From Pseudonocardia sp. ICBG1293 (GTDB taxonomy: Bacteria; Actinomycetota; Actinomycetes; Mycobacteriales; Pseudonocardiaceae), in the NCBI RefSeq assembly GCF_020131355.1, contig NZ_JAHLEL010000051.1, positions 1 to 64,000 on the forward strand: a stretch of DNA of 64,000 nt. The letters run 5' to 3'. Positions 1 through 7,743 of this stretch are shown here, piece after piece (position 1 is the first letter of the stretch; each line of letters starts with the position of its first letter). Under the pieces are notes generated by a model, which saw only the letters and a list, made by a program, of their open reading frames with translations, was not told where the DNA came from and did no database searches. A program made the translations under genes and the position numbers.

Positions 1-728
1 GCTCCTGCAGGTACTGCGGTTCGGCTGCTCGTATGAGGGCATCGCTGACAGCACCTGCTCGGCGACCACCATCCGCGATCGTCGTGACGAGTGGATCAGG
101 CTCGGGGTCTTCGCCCAGCTGCGTCGGATCGTCCTGGACGCCTACGACCGCATCGTCGGTCTGCTGCTGCACGACATCGCCGTCGATGGCGCCATCACCA
201 AGGCCCCCGGCGGCGGCGAGGTCGCCGGTCCGTCGCCGGTGGACCGGCGCAAACAGGGTATGAAACGTTCGGTGCTCGTCGAGGGATACGGCATCCCGCT
301 GGGCCGAGTCCTGGCCGGAGCCAACCGGCACGACTCCCCGCTACTGGGCCCCACCCTCGACCGCCTCGATGCTCTCGGCCCGCTGCCCGACGACATCACC
401 GTGCACCTCGACGCCGGCTATGACTCCGGCAAGACCCGCGACACGCTGGCCGAACGAGGCCTGCACGGCGAGATCGCGCACAAGGGTGAGAAAGCGCCGA
501 TCCAGGCCACCCGCCGCTGGCACGTCGAGCGGACCAACGCTTGGCACAACAGCTTCAACCGGCTGCAGCGCTGCTACGAACGACGAGAAATCGTCGTCGA
601 CGCGTTCTTCGACCTCGCCGACACGATCGTCACACTCCGTAGCTTGATTCGGCAGGCCTGGACCACACACCGCTGGAACGCCCGACCTGCACGACGTCCA
701 TGATCACCAACCAATCCGCGCGACCTCT
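1..728 (+). mobile_element. IS5-family insertion sequence, copy 1 (left end outside window)
   Basis: The first 728 bases repeat positions 984-1710 of the next copy with no difference I can see, ending in the same terminal repeat (GCGCGACCTC). A TA or TAA separates this right end (727/728) from the left end of copy 2, so the two copies lie head to tail. The left end is outside the window. Apparent identity suggests a very recent duplication or tandem insertion. Confidence 0.9.
2..703 (+). CDS. IS5-family transposase, C-terminal part (truncated by window start)
   Basis: This is the second copy of the transposase encoded at 844-1686; residues 48-280 are visible and appear identical. The DDE catalytic residues are in view: Asp in AVDGAI, Asp in HLDAGYD and Glu in WHVERT. 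The N-terminal 47 residues lie before base 1. The enzyme would cut and rejoin the element ends at its terminal inverted repeats. Nothing in the visible part is broken, so it is probably functional. Confidence 0.9.
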   Translation, partial: LLQVLRFGCSYEGIADSTCSATTIRDRRDEWIRLGVFAQLRRIVLDAYDRIVGLLLHDIAVDGAITKAPGGGEVAGPSPVDRRKQGMKRSVLVEGYGIPLGRVLAGANRHDSPLLGPTLDRLDALGPLPDDITVHLDAGYDSGKTRDTLAERGLHGEIAHKGEKAPIQATRRWHVERTNAWHNSFNRLQRCYERREIVVDAFFDLADTIVTLRSLIRQAWTTHRWNARPARRP

Positions 729-729
729 A

Positions 730-1710
730 AGAGGTCGCGCGGATTGGTCACAGCTTGGCCGCGGTCGAGTGTCTGGGGGCGAGGGCGGGTACGGGCCTGC
801 CGATCATGAAGTTATCTACGCTTCGTGATCGTCTGGAGGCCGCGTGCCCACCCTGCCATCATGGCTGACCGAGCCGTTGTGGGACCAGTTCACCGCGCTG
901 CTGCCTCATCGAGACGAGTTCGATCCCACCCATCCGCTGGGCTGCCATCGCCGCCGGATCGCGGATCGGATCGTGTTCGACAAGCTCCTGCAGGTACTGC
1001 GGTTCGGCTGCTCGTATGAGGGCATCGCTGACAGCACCTGCTCGGCGACCACCATCCGCGATCGTCGTGACGAGTGGATCAGGCTCGGGGTCTTCGCCCA
1101 GCTGCGTCGGATCGTCCTGGACGCCTACGACCGCATCGTCGGTCTGCTGCTGCACGACATCGCCGTCGATGGCGCCATCACCAAGGCCCCCGGCGGCGGC
1201 GAGGTCGCCGGTCCGTCGCCGGTGGACCGGCGCAAACAGGGTATGAAACGTTCGGTGCTCGTCGAGGGATACGGCATCCCGCTGGGCCGAGTCCTGGCCG
1301 GAGCCAACCGGCACGACTCCCCGCTACTGGGCCCCACCCTCGACCGCCTCGATGCTCTCGGCCCGCTGCCCGACGACATCACCGTGCACCTCGACGCCGG
1401 CTATGACTCCGGCAAGACCCGCGACACGCTGGCCGAACGAGGCCTGCACGGCGAGATCGCGCACAAGGGTGAGAAAGCGCCGATCCAGGCCACCCGCCGC
1501 TGGCACGTCGAGCGGACCAACGCTTGGCACAACAGCTTCAACCGGCTGCAGCGCTGCTACGAACGACGAGAAATCGTCGTCGACGCGTTCTTCGACCTCG
1601 CCGACACGATCGTCACACTCCGTAGCTTGATTCGGCAGGCCTGGACCACACACCGCTGGAACGCCCGACCTGCACGACGTCCATGATCACCAACCAATCC
1701 GCGCGACCTC
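730..1710 (+). mobile_element. IS5-family insertion sequence, complete copy 2
   Basis: A 0.98-kb element bounded by perfect inverted repeats: left end GAGGTCGCGCGGATTGG (731-747) and right end CCAATCCGCGCGACCTC (1694-1710). TAA lies on both sides (728-730 and 1711-1713), consistent with a TA or TNA target duplication typical of IS5 subgroups. A hairpin-forming GATCATGAAG/CTTCGTGATC pair (802-811, 821-830) lies just ahead of the transposase gene and may limit its expression. Copy 2 is inserted directly against the left end of the next element. Confidence 0.9.
844..1686 (+). CDS. IS5-family transposase (DDE)
   Basis: A 280-residue DDE transposase. An N-terminal DUF4096-like DNA-binding part (about residues 1-90, starting with LPSWLTEPLWDQF) is followed by a DDE_Tnp_1-type catalytic domain with Asp in AVDGAI (about 113), Asp in HLDAGYD (about 186) and Glu in WHVERT (about 226). 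The GTG start is supported by TGGAGG 6-10 bases upstream. The length is normal for single-frame IS5 transposases, and the gene is intact. A second, apparently identical copy begins the window. Confidence 0.93.
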   Translation: MPTLPSWLTEPLWDQFTALLPHRDEFDPTHPLGCHRRRIADRIVFDKLLQVLRFGCSYEGIADSTCSATTIRDRRDEWIRLGVFAQLRRIVLDAYDRIVGLLLHDIAVDGAITKAPGGGEVAGPSPVDRRKQGMKRSVLVEGYGIPLGRVLAGANRHDSPLLGPTLDRLDALGPLPDDITVHLDAGYDSGKTRDTLAERGLHGEIAHKGEKAPIQATRRWHVERTNAWHNSFNRLQRCYERREIVVDAFFDLADTIVTLRSLIRQAWTTHRWNARPARRP

Positions 1711-1777
1711 TAAGACGTCGTTTCAGAAGTGGTGGGCCCGGTTCTGCCGGTGACGGCGGGGCTGGCAGCATCGGCTG

Positions 1778-2371
1778 ATGGTCGCGCCTCGTGTGTCTGA
1801 GAAGACGAAGATTTTCGAGTTGGAGATCGTCCTGACCGAGGTGGTGCCGGCGGTCCGGCGTCGGGTGCAGGTGCCGGGCGAGGTCGACTTGGCGGTGTTA
1901 CACGAGGTGGTGCAGTCAGTGATGGGCTGGACGAACTCTCATTTGCACGAGTTCGAGATCGTCGGGCGCCGCTACGGGATCCCAGACCCGGACTGGCCCG
2001 GACAGGATGTCGCCGACGAGACGAAAGAGAAGCTGTTTCGGCTGGTCAAGGCTGGTGACCGGTTCGGTTACGTCTACGACTTCGGTGACAACTGGGCCCA
2101 CGAGATCACCGTCGAGGCGGTCGCGGCCGTCGAGCCGGGAGTGTGCTATCCGCGATGCGTCGCCGGGCAGGGGGCGTGCCCGCCCGAGGACGTCGGCGGG
2201 ATCGGGGGGTATGAGGACTTCCAGGCCGTGCTCGCCGACCCTGACCATCCCGACCGCGCCGAGCGCCTGGAGTGGGCGGGCGGGCCGTTCGACCCGCACC
2301 GCTTCGACCCTGACGAGGCCGACCGGGCCTTGGAGTGGCTGGCCTGGCGGCCGCTGGCCCCGACCTCGTAG
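1778..2371 (+). CDS. Plasmid pRiA4b ORF-3 family protein (IS passenger)
   Basis: A 197-residue protein with the hallmarks of the pRiA4b ORF-3-like family: an N-terminal strand (FELEIVLTEVVPAVRRRVQV), the HEVVQSVMGWTNSHLHEF segment, the YDFGDNWAHEITVE block, and a cysteine pair (CYPRC) followed by ACPPEDVGGIGGY. These motifs span the whole protein, so it looks complete. The molecular role of the family is not established. It sits inside the inverted repeats of an IS and faces the transposase gene, which makes it a probable passenger. The ATG start at 1778 has no strong ribosome-binding site. Confidence 0.85.
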   Translation: MVAPRVSEKTKIFELEIVLTEVVPAVRRRVQVPGEVDLAVLHEVVQSVMGWTNSHLHEFEIVGRRYGIPDPDWPGQDVADETKEKLFRLVKAGDRFGYVYDFGDNWAHEITVEAVAAVEPGVCYPRCVAGQGACPPEDVGGIGGYEDFQAVLADPDHPDRAERLEWAGGPFDPHRFDPDEADRALEWLAWRPLAPTS

Positions 2372-2402
2372 GCGAGTGCCTCAGCGAGGGCTGGGTCGAC
2401 CA

Positions 2403-3248
2403 TCACTTCGGCTTCGGCTTCGGCTTGGTGAGGCGGCGGTGGCAGATCAGGGCGCAGGCCAGCGATAACAGCGCGGTGATCGTGGATTCGGCGCGGTCGT
2501 AGCGCAGCGCGAGGCGGCGGAAGTCCAGCAGCCAGGACATGGTGCGCTCGACGACCCAGCGGACCCGCCCGAGCCGGGTGGAGTCCTCGATCCCGCGCCG
2601 GGCGATCCGCACCCCGATCCCACGCCCACTCAGGTAGCGGCGGCAGCGGGGATAGTCGTAGCCCTTGTCGGCGTGCACCTTGTCCGGCCGACGTCGCGGA
2701 CGCCCCGGCTGTCCCGCCCGTTCGCGGACGCCGGGGTTGGTGTCCAGCAGCGGGGCGAGCATCCGACTGTCGTGGGTGTTCGCCCCGGTGACCAGCGCAT
2801 GCAGCGGGAGCCCGCCTCGGTCGCAGAGCACGTGGTACTTGCTGCCCGCCTTCCCGCGATCGGTCGGCGAGGGCCCGGTGGCCTCGCCGCGGCGCTTGGC
2901 CCGCACGCTCACGCTGTCCACCGCCGCCCGCGACCAGTCCAGCAGGCCCTGCTGGGCGAGGCGGTCGAGCATCACCCGGTGCAGCTGGGCCCAGACCCCG
3001 GCCTGCTGCCACTGCCGTAGCCGCCGCCAGCAGGTCACTCCGGACCCACAGCCGAGCTCGGCGGGCAGCGCGTTCCAGCTGATCCCGGTCTTGAGCACGA
3101 ACACGATCCCGGCCAGAGCGGCCCGATCCGGCACCCGCGGACGGCCTGTCCGTCCCCGCTTGTGCTTGCGCGGCTTGGGCAGCAGCGGCTCCACCAGCGC
3201 CCACAGCTCGTCGCTCACCAATCGCTCGACACAAGATCGCCGCGCCAC
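2403..3248 (-). CDS. IS5-family transposase of the passenger-bearing element
   Basis: A 281-residue DDE transposase: an N-terminal DUF4096-like region (LVSDELWALVEPLLP), then catalytic Asp in AVDSVSVRA, Asp in HADKGYD and Glu in WVVERT. The C-terminus is lysine/proline-rich (KPKPKPK). The GTG start at 3248 gives the full-length protein; a later in-frame GTG at about 3212 (VSDELW) is possible. It converges with the pRiA4b-type gene, leaving 31 bp between the stops. It differs clearly from the 844-1686 transposase, although both elements' ends begin GAGGTCG/GACGTCG. Confidence 0.92.
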   Translation of the reverse strand: MARRSCVERLVSDELWALVEPLLPKPRKHKRGRTGRPRVPDRAALAGIVFVLKTGISWNALPAELGCGSGVTCWRRLRQWQQAGVWAQLHRVMLDRLAQQGLLDWSRAAVDSVSVRAKRRGEATGPSPTDRGKAGSKYHVLCDRGGLPLHALVTGANTHDSRMLAPLLDTNPGVRERAGQPGRPRRRPDKVHADKGYDYPRCRRYLSGRGIGVRIARRGIEDSTRLGRVRWVVERTMSWLLDFRRLALRYDRAESTITALLSLACALICHRRLTKPKPKPK

Positions 3249-3389
3249 GACCGGACATGATCAGCTACCAGCGCCGATCCACACAGGACCGACACGCCGA
3301 CTTCTGAAACGACCTCTTATCTGCGCGGACCCGCTCGGGTCGGGTTGTCGACGGATCCTGAAATCTGACCCCCTGGCGTTCCGGGAATC

Positions 3390-4715
3390 GTGACCCCTCC
3401 CAACGCTGGGGAGGTGCTGAACGTGGAGGACTGGGCGGAGATCCGTCGTCTGCATCGGGCCGAGGGTGTCCCGATCAAGGAAATCGCCCGCCGGCTCGGG
3501 GTAGCCCGGAACACGGTGCGGGCGGCGCTGCGCTCGGAGGGGCCACCGAAGTACGAGCGCGTGTCGCGGGGCTCGGTCGCTGATGCCTACGAGCCGCAGG
3601 TACGGGCGCTGCTGGTGCAGTGGCCGAGGATGCCGGGGCCGGTGATCGCGCAGAAGATCGGCTGGCCTTACTCCGAGGGGCCGCTGAAGAAGCTGTTGGC
3701 CCGGATCCGGCCCGAGTACGTCGGGATCGATCCGTCGGACCGGACCGTCTACGAGCCGGGCGAGATCGCCCAGTGCGACCTGTGGTTCCCCGAGACCCTG
3801 ATCCCGGTCGCGGCAAGGCAGGCGCGGATCCTGCCGGTGCTGGTGCTGACCTTGGCGTTCTCCCGGTTTCTGTCGGCGACGATGATCCCGTCGCGCCAGG
3901 GCGGTGACATCCTGTCCGGGATGTGGCAGCTGATCGCTGCCCTGGGCCGTGTCCCGAAGACGCTGGTCTGGGACCGGGAATCGGCGATCGGCGGCACCGG
4001 GAAGGTCTCGGCCCCGGCCGCCGGGTTCGCCGGAACTCTGGCCACGAGGATCCGGTTGGCTCCGCCGAAGGACCCCGAGTTCAAGGGCATGGTGGAGCGC
4101 AACAACGGGTTCTTCGAGACCTCGTTCCTGCCCGGACGCGAGTTCGCCTCCCCAGCCGACTTCAACGACCAGCTCGCCGAGTGGCTGGTGACCAGGGCGA
4201 ACACGCGCACCGTCCGCGCCATCCATGGCCGGCCGGTGGACCTGCTCGAGGTCGACCGCCAGGCGATGATCGTCCTGCCGCCGGTGGCTCCACAGGTCGG
4301 TCTGACCCACCGGATCCGGCTGGCCCGTGACTACTACGTGCGCGTCGACGCCAACGACTACTCCGTCGATCCGCGGATGATCGGCCGCTTCGTCGAGGTC
4401 GCCGCATCACCCACTGCGGTCGAGGTGTTCTGCGGCAACGAGCGAGTCGCCAGCCACGACCGCAGCTGGGGCCGCCACCTGGTGATCACCGACCCGGCCC
4501 ACGTCGCCACCGCCGCCGACATGCGCCACGCACTGGCTGAACAACGCCGCGCCCAGCAGCGGTCCCAGCAGTCCGGGACGCGCCGCCACAACGATGGCCA
4601 CGCCGTCGCGATCCGGGCCCTGCCCGACTACGACGCCCTGTTCGGCGTCGACTTCACCCCCACCAGCCCGGCCGACCCCACGGCCGCGCCCGCAGCGGAA
4701 GCGAGCAACCCATGA
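3390..4715 (+). CDS. istA: IS21-family transposase IstA
   Basis: The transposase of the IS21 element. It has an N-terminal helix-turn-helix (IKEIARRLGVARNTVRAAL) and an rve-type DDE core with Asp in AQCDLWFPE, Asp in LVWDRESA and Glu in KGMVERNNGFFE. The GTG at 3390 gives 441 residues. A better start is probably the GTG at 3423 (VEDWAEIRRLHR), which has GGGGAGG 8 bases upstream. Its stop overlaps the istB start by 4 bp (ATGA), as is usual in this family. It looks intact. Confidence 0.93.
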   Translation: MTPPNAGEVLNVEDWAEIRRLHRAEGVPIKEIARRLGVARNTVRAALRSEGPPKYERVSRGSVADAYEPQVRALLVQWPRMPGPVIAQKIGWPYSEGPLKKLLARIRPEYVGIDPSDRTVYEPGEIAQCDLWFPETLIPVAARQARILPVLVLTLAFSRFLSATMIPSRQGGDILSGMWQLIAALGRVPKTLVWDRESAIGGTGKVSAPAAGFAGTLATRIRLAPPKDPEFKGMVERNNGFFETSFLPGREFASPADFNDQLAEWLVTRANTRTVRAIHGRPVDLLEVDRQAMIVLPPVAPQVGLTHRIRLARDYYVRVDANDYSVDPRMIGRFVEVAASPTAVEVFCGNERVASHDRSWGRHLVITDPAHVATAADMRHALAEQRRAQQRSQQSGTRRHNDGHAVAIRALPDYDALFGVDFTPTSPADPTAAPAAEASNP

Positions 4716-5515
4716 CCGCCACCACGACCGGGACTGCGCCGAGCGAGGGGTTGCCCTCGATGCTGGCCTACCTGACCCGGGTGCTGAAGACCCCGACGAT
4801 CGGGCGCTGCTGGGCTGAGCTCGCTGAGCAGGCCCGCGACGAGACCTGGTCGCACGAGGAGTATCTGGCTGCGGTCCTGCAACGCCAGGTCGCCGAACGC
4901 GAGTCCGCCGGCACCACGATGCGGATCCGGACCGCGCATTTCCCAGCCGTGAAGACTCTCGAGGATTTCAACCTCGACCACCTGCCCTCGCTGCGTCGAG
5001 ATGTGCTGGCGCACTTGGCGACCGGGACGTTCGTGGCCAAGGCTGAGAACGTGATCCTGCTCGGCCCACCCGGGCTCGGGAAGACCCATCTCGCGATCGG
5101 GCTCGGGGTCAAAGCCGCCCACGCCGGCTACTCGGTGCTCTTCGACACCGCGAACAACTGGATCACCCGCCTCACCGACGCCCACCAGGCCGGACGGCTG
5201 GAGGCCGAGCTGAAGAAGATCCGCCGCTACAAGCTGATCATCATCGACGAGGTCGGCTACATCCCCTTCGACCAGGACGCGGCGAACCTGTTCTTCCAGC
5301 TCATTGCCTCCCGCTACGAGCAGGGCTCTGTGATGGTCACCTCGAACCTGCCCTTCGGACGCTGGGGCGAGACCTTCTCCGACGATGTCGTCGCCGCAGC
5401 CATGATCGACCGTCTGGTTCACCACGCCGAGGTTCTGACCTTGACCGGAGACTCCTACCGGACCCGCCAGCGCCGCGAGCTGCTGGCCAAACAGAACCGC
5501 GCCGACCGGGACTGA
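4712..5515 (+). CDS. istB: IS21-family helper ATPase IstB
   Basis: A 267-residue AAA+ ATPase that assists IstA in target selection and transposition. Walker A is GPPGLGKTHL (about residues 118-127), Walker B is LIIIDEVGY (about 174-182), and the sensor segment is VMVTSNLPFGRW. It is translationally coupled to istA through an ATGA overlap. Length and motifs match full IstB proteins, so the IS21 element appears autonomous. Confidence 0.95.
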   Translation: MTATTTGTAPSEGLPSMLAYLTRVLKTPTIGRCWAELAEQARDETWSHEEYLAAVLQRQVAERESAGTTMRIRTAHFPAVKTLEDFNLDHLPSLRRDVLAHLATGTFVAKAENVILLGPPGLGKTHLAIGLGVKAAHAGYSVLFDTANNWITRLTDAHQAGRLEAELKKIRRYKLIIIDEVGYIPFDQDAANLFFQLIASRYEQGSVMVTSNLPFGRWGETFSDDVVAAAMIDRLVHHAEVLTLTGDSYRTRQRRELLAKQNRADRD

Positions 5516-5579
5516 CAGACCAACCGAGGGGTCAAACTTGCCGATCCCCAGGGGGGTCAATCTTCAGGATCCGTTGACA

Positions 5580-6155
5580 CGGGTCCGCGGTCGGCCCGGA
5601 CCGACCCGTCCGACGCTCAGATGTGACATCAGGTGCGCGAACATCGGGGCGTCGCCGGCCTGTCCGGGGCCGACGAGTACGACCAGCGGGCGGCCGTGTC
5701 CGTCAACGAGCTGGTGGATCTTCGTGCCGAGCCCTCCGCGGGAGCGGCCCAAGGCGTGATCGGGCGGCTCGATCAGCAGATTCTTGTAGTTCGATCCGGC
5801 CCCCTGTGTCCCGCTGCAGGGTCGCGGCGTGTTGGTGAGCGCGGATGATCGTCGAGTCGACCGACACGGCCCAGTCCACGAGACCGGCGGAGTCGGCATC
5901 GGCGAGCAGAGCTGCGAGAACCTGGTCCCAGGTGCCGTCACCGCAGTAGCGGCGGTGGCGTTTCCATAGGGTCTGCCACAGCCCGAACTCGACCGGGACA
6001 TCACGCCAGGCCAGCCCGCAGCGGAACCGGTAGATGATCCCCTCGATCACTCTGCGGTGATCGGCGAACGGGCGCCCTGGCATCCCGTCCGACGAGGGCA
6101 GTAACGGCTCGAGTCGGTCCCACTGGGCATCGGTCAGGACGGCACGGCGCGACAC
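5580..6155 (-). pseudogene. IS5-family transposase, two-frame and interrupted by IS21
   Basis: The N-terminal part reads MSRRAVLTDAQWDRLEPLLP through SVDSTIIRAHQHAATLQRDTGG in one frame (6155 to about 5800). The continuation, PPDHALGRSRGG to GPGRPRTR, is in another frame (down to 5580). Such two-frame layouts occur in this IS5 subgroup and may reflect programmed frameshifting. The gene is in any case broken by IS21: the next codons (PERVRAD) resume at 3340. The catalytic Asp of SVDST is present; the last catalytic residues are missing. Confidence 0.88.
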
Positions 6156-6203
6156 CTACTGATCATCGCGCAGGCCCGACCAGCCGGGTTAGGAGACGCG
6201 CCC
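5580..6203 (-). mobile_element. Remnant of an older IS5-family element, target of the nested insertions
   Basis: This segment holds the 5' part of a third IS5-family element. Its outer end lies near the GGTTAGGAGACGCGCCC sequence (about 6188-6203). On the other side it stops abruptly at the CGGGT duplication of the IS21 element. It continues for about 25 bases beyond IS21 (3318-3345), where the passenger-bearing element interrupts it again. The rest is not visible and would lie left of the window if retained. Confidence 0.85.
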
Positions 6204-6258
6204 TAGGCGACAGGCTCGTGCACGGCAGTGCGGACAGTGACCGGGTGTGTCGCCCGGG

Positions 6259-7320
6259 TCAGCGCGGCAGGACGGGGCCGTCCGGGCCGTCCTCGGGCCC
6301 GCGCTGCGGACGCGGCGGCCGGCCGCGCAGGATCCGCTTGAGCCCGGCGGTGTGCCGCCGGCTGACGGGCAGCTCCACCGCGCCGGGCCCGTTGCCGAGC
6401 CGCACCACGTACCCCGAGCCGGACATGCGCAGCTCGGTGATCAGCGGCAGCGACACCAGGTACGCCCGGTGGATCCGCACGAACCCGGCCTCGCCCCACC
6501 GGTCCTCCAGGACGGAGACCGGGATGCGGACCAGATGGCTGCCCTCGTTGGTGTGCAGCCGGGCGTAGTCGCCCTGGGCCTCGACGAACCGGATCGAGGA
6601 GCGCGGTACCAGCTTGGTGGTGCCCGCCAGCTCCACCGGCACGACCTCGTCGTCGACGGTCGCGGCGGGGGCGCCCCGGCGGGCGGCCGCGGGGTCGGGC
6701 CTGCCGCCCGGGTCGGCTCCCGGGCGCGGCGGCGGGGGCGGCGGGCCGTTCTCGGTCCGGCGGGCCGCGCGCAGCGCCAGGGTGCGGTCCAGCGAGCCGG
6801 AGAGCCGCTCCGTGCGCAGCGGCTTGAGCAGGTAGTCGACGGCACCGACCTCGTAGGCGTCGACCGCGCGGTCGTCGTGGGCGGTCACGAACACCACCGG
6901 CGGCGGGTCGGCCATCGCGTTCAGCACCCGGGCGAGCTCCAGGCCGTCGAGACCGGGCATCCGGATGTCGAGGAACACGACGTCGACGGTCGGGGTGCTC
7001 GCGTCGGCCTGCGAGCCGTGCAGGATGCGCAGCGCCTCCGTGGCGTCCGGCGCGGTCAGCACGGTGGTGACCCGTGGGTCCTCGCCGAGCAGGTGCGCCA
7101 GCTCCAGCAGGGCCGGCTCCTCGTCGTCGACGGCGAGCACGGTGAGCCGCGTCCCCGCCGGTGCGGCTGCCGGTGGTGGCGGCTCGGGGGCGCGGAGCTG
7201 ACCCGGGACCCCGATGGGCCGGTGGTTGCTCGCGGCGCCGTACCCGGGCTGCAGCACGTGGCCGACCTGACCGGCGGGCGACGCGCCCGAAGCGTGCCCG
7301 CCCCGCGCGTGGCTGTACAC
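6259..7320 (-). CDS. LytTR-family response regulator
   Basis: A 353-residue cytoplasmic transcription regulator. After a glycine/proline-rich leader (about 1-55) comes a receiver domain (LTVLAVDDEEPALLELAHLL; phospho-acceptor Asp in VVFLDIRMPGLDG; conserved Lys in YLLKPL). A proline/arginine-rich linker leads to a C-terminal LytTR DNA-binding domain (FVEAQGDYARLHT, FVRIHRAYLV). The GTG at 7320 is chosen because AAGGAGGA lies 4-11 bases upstream. No LytS-type kinase is adjacent, so its partner must be elsewhere. The C-terminal tail (RPPRPQRGPEDGP) is disordered. Confidence 0.9.
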   Translation of the reverse strand: MYSHARGGHASGASPAGQVGHVLQPGYGAASNHRPIGVPGQLRAPEPPPPAAAPAGTRLTVLAVDDEEPALLELAHLLGEDPRVTTVLTAPDATEALRILHGSQADASTPTVDVVFLDIRMPGLDGLELARVLNAMADPPPVVFVTAHDDRAVDAYEVGAVDYLLKPLRTERLSGSLDRTLALRAARRTENGPPPPPPRPGADPGGRPDPAAARRGAPAATVDDEVVPVELAGTTKLVPRSSIRFVEAQGDYARLHTNEGSHLVRIPVSVLEDRWGEAGFVRIHRAYLVSLPLITELRMSGSGYVVRLGNGPGAVELPVSRRHTAGLKRILRGRPPRPQRGPEDGPDGPVLPR

Positions 7321-7743
7321 GGCTCCTCCTTGCCGCGGGCACACCGCCCGCTGACCGGTGACTGCGGGCACACCGTATCGAGACAGCGGAGCGTCACCGA
7401 CGGCCGGTCCGGCCCCGCCTCGTACCCGATCCGGGGTGGGCCGTCGGGGTGGGTCCGACAGCGGAGCGTGACGGGTCGTGGCAGCCGGTCGTGGACCGGT
7501 CCCGGGTCCGGCGTCGTCGCGGTCGGTCGACCGGCGTCCTGGCTGGTCGGGCGGAGGGTCACGCCCCCGCCGATCGGACGGGCTCCGGGCGGGATTCCGC
7601 GAGCCGTGATTGTGGCACTCGGTGCCGAAACGCTACCGTGCCGTGAGAACCGCCACGTGGGACCGTCTCGTACCCGGTCGGCGTGTCGGACCGGCCGCGA
7701 CCGACGACGGCCGGGCGCAACCTCCGACTGCGAAGGGGCAGGC
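7321..7743. other. Divergent intergenic region between the LytTR regulator and MftD-like gene
   Basis: 423 bp without a convincing gene. It contains two near-identical 16-bp direct repeats, GACAGCGGAGCGTSAC, at 7382-7397 and 7457-7472. Their start-to-start distance of 75 bp is about seven helical turns. LytTR regulators bind direct repeats, though usually more closely spaced, so a role as regulator sites is only a possibility. A short GGCAC/GTGCC hairpin lies at about 7616-7628, ahead of the MftD-like gene. Confidence 0.5.

Larger units (their letters stand above)
1713..3317. mobile_element. IS5-family element carrying a pRiA4b ORF-3-like passenger gene
   Basis: Near-perfect inverted repeats bound this 1.6-kb unit: GACGTCGTTTCAGAAGT at 1714-1730 and its complement (one mismatch) at 3300-3316. 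TA flanks both ends (1711-1712 and 3318-3319). Inside are two convergent genes: a pRiA4b ORF-3-like gene on the plus strand and the transposase on the minus strand. The repeats enclose both, so the passenger appears to be part of the mobile unit. The right side is inserted in an older transposase gene at the GATAAG codon pair (minus strand). Confidence 0.75.
3346..5579 (+). mobile_element. IS21-family insertion sequence
   Basis: A 2.23-kb element with TGT...ACA ends. The left end (TGTCGACGGATCCTGAA..., 3346-3372) and right end (5553-5579) match as inverted repeats over 27 bp with four mismatches. A further GGGGTCAAACTTG repeat lies inside the right end, as is usual for IS21 terminal multiple repeats. 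The 5-bp direct repeat CGGGT flanks it (3341-3345 and 5580-5584). Removing the element and one repeat restores a transposase reading frame (GRPRTRPERVRAD), which proves the insertion site. Confidence 0.95.
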
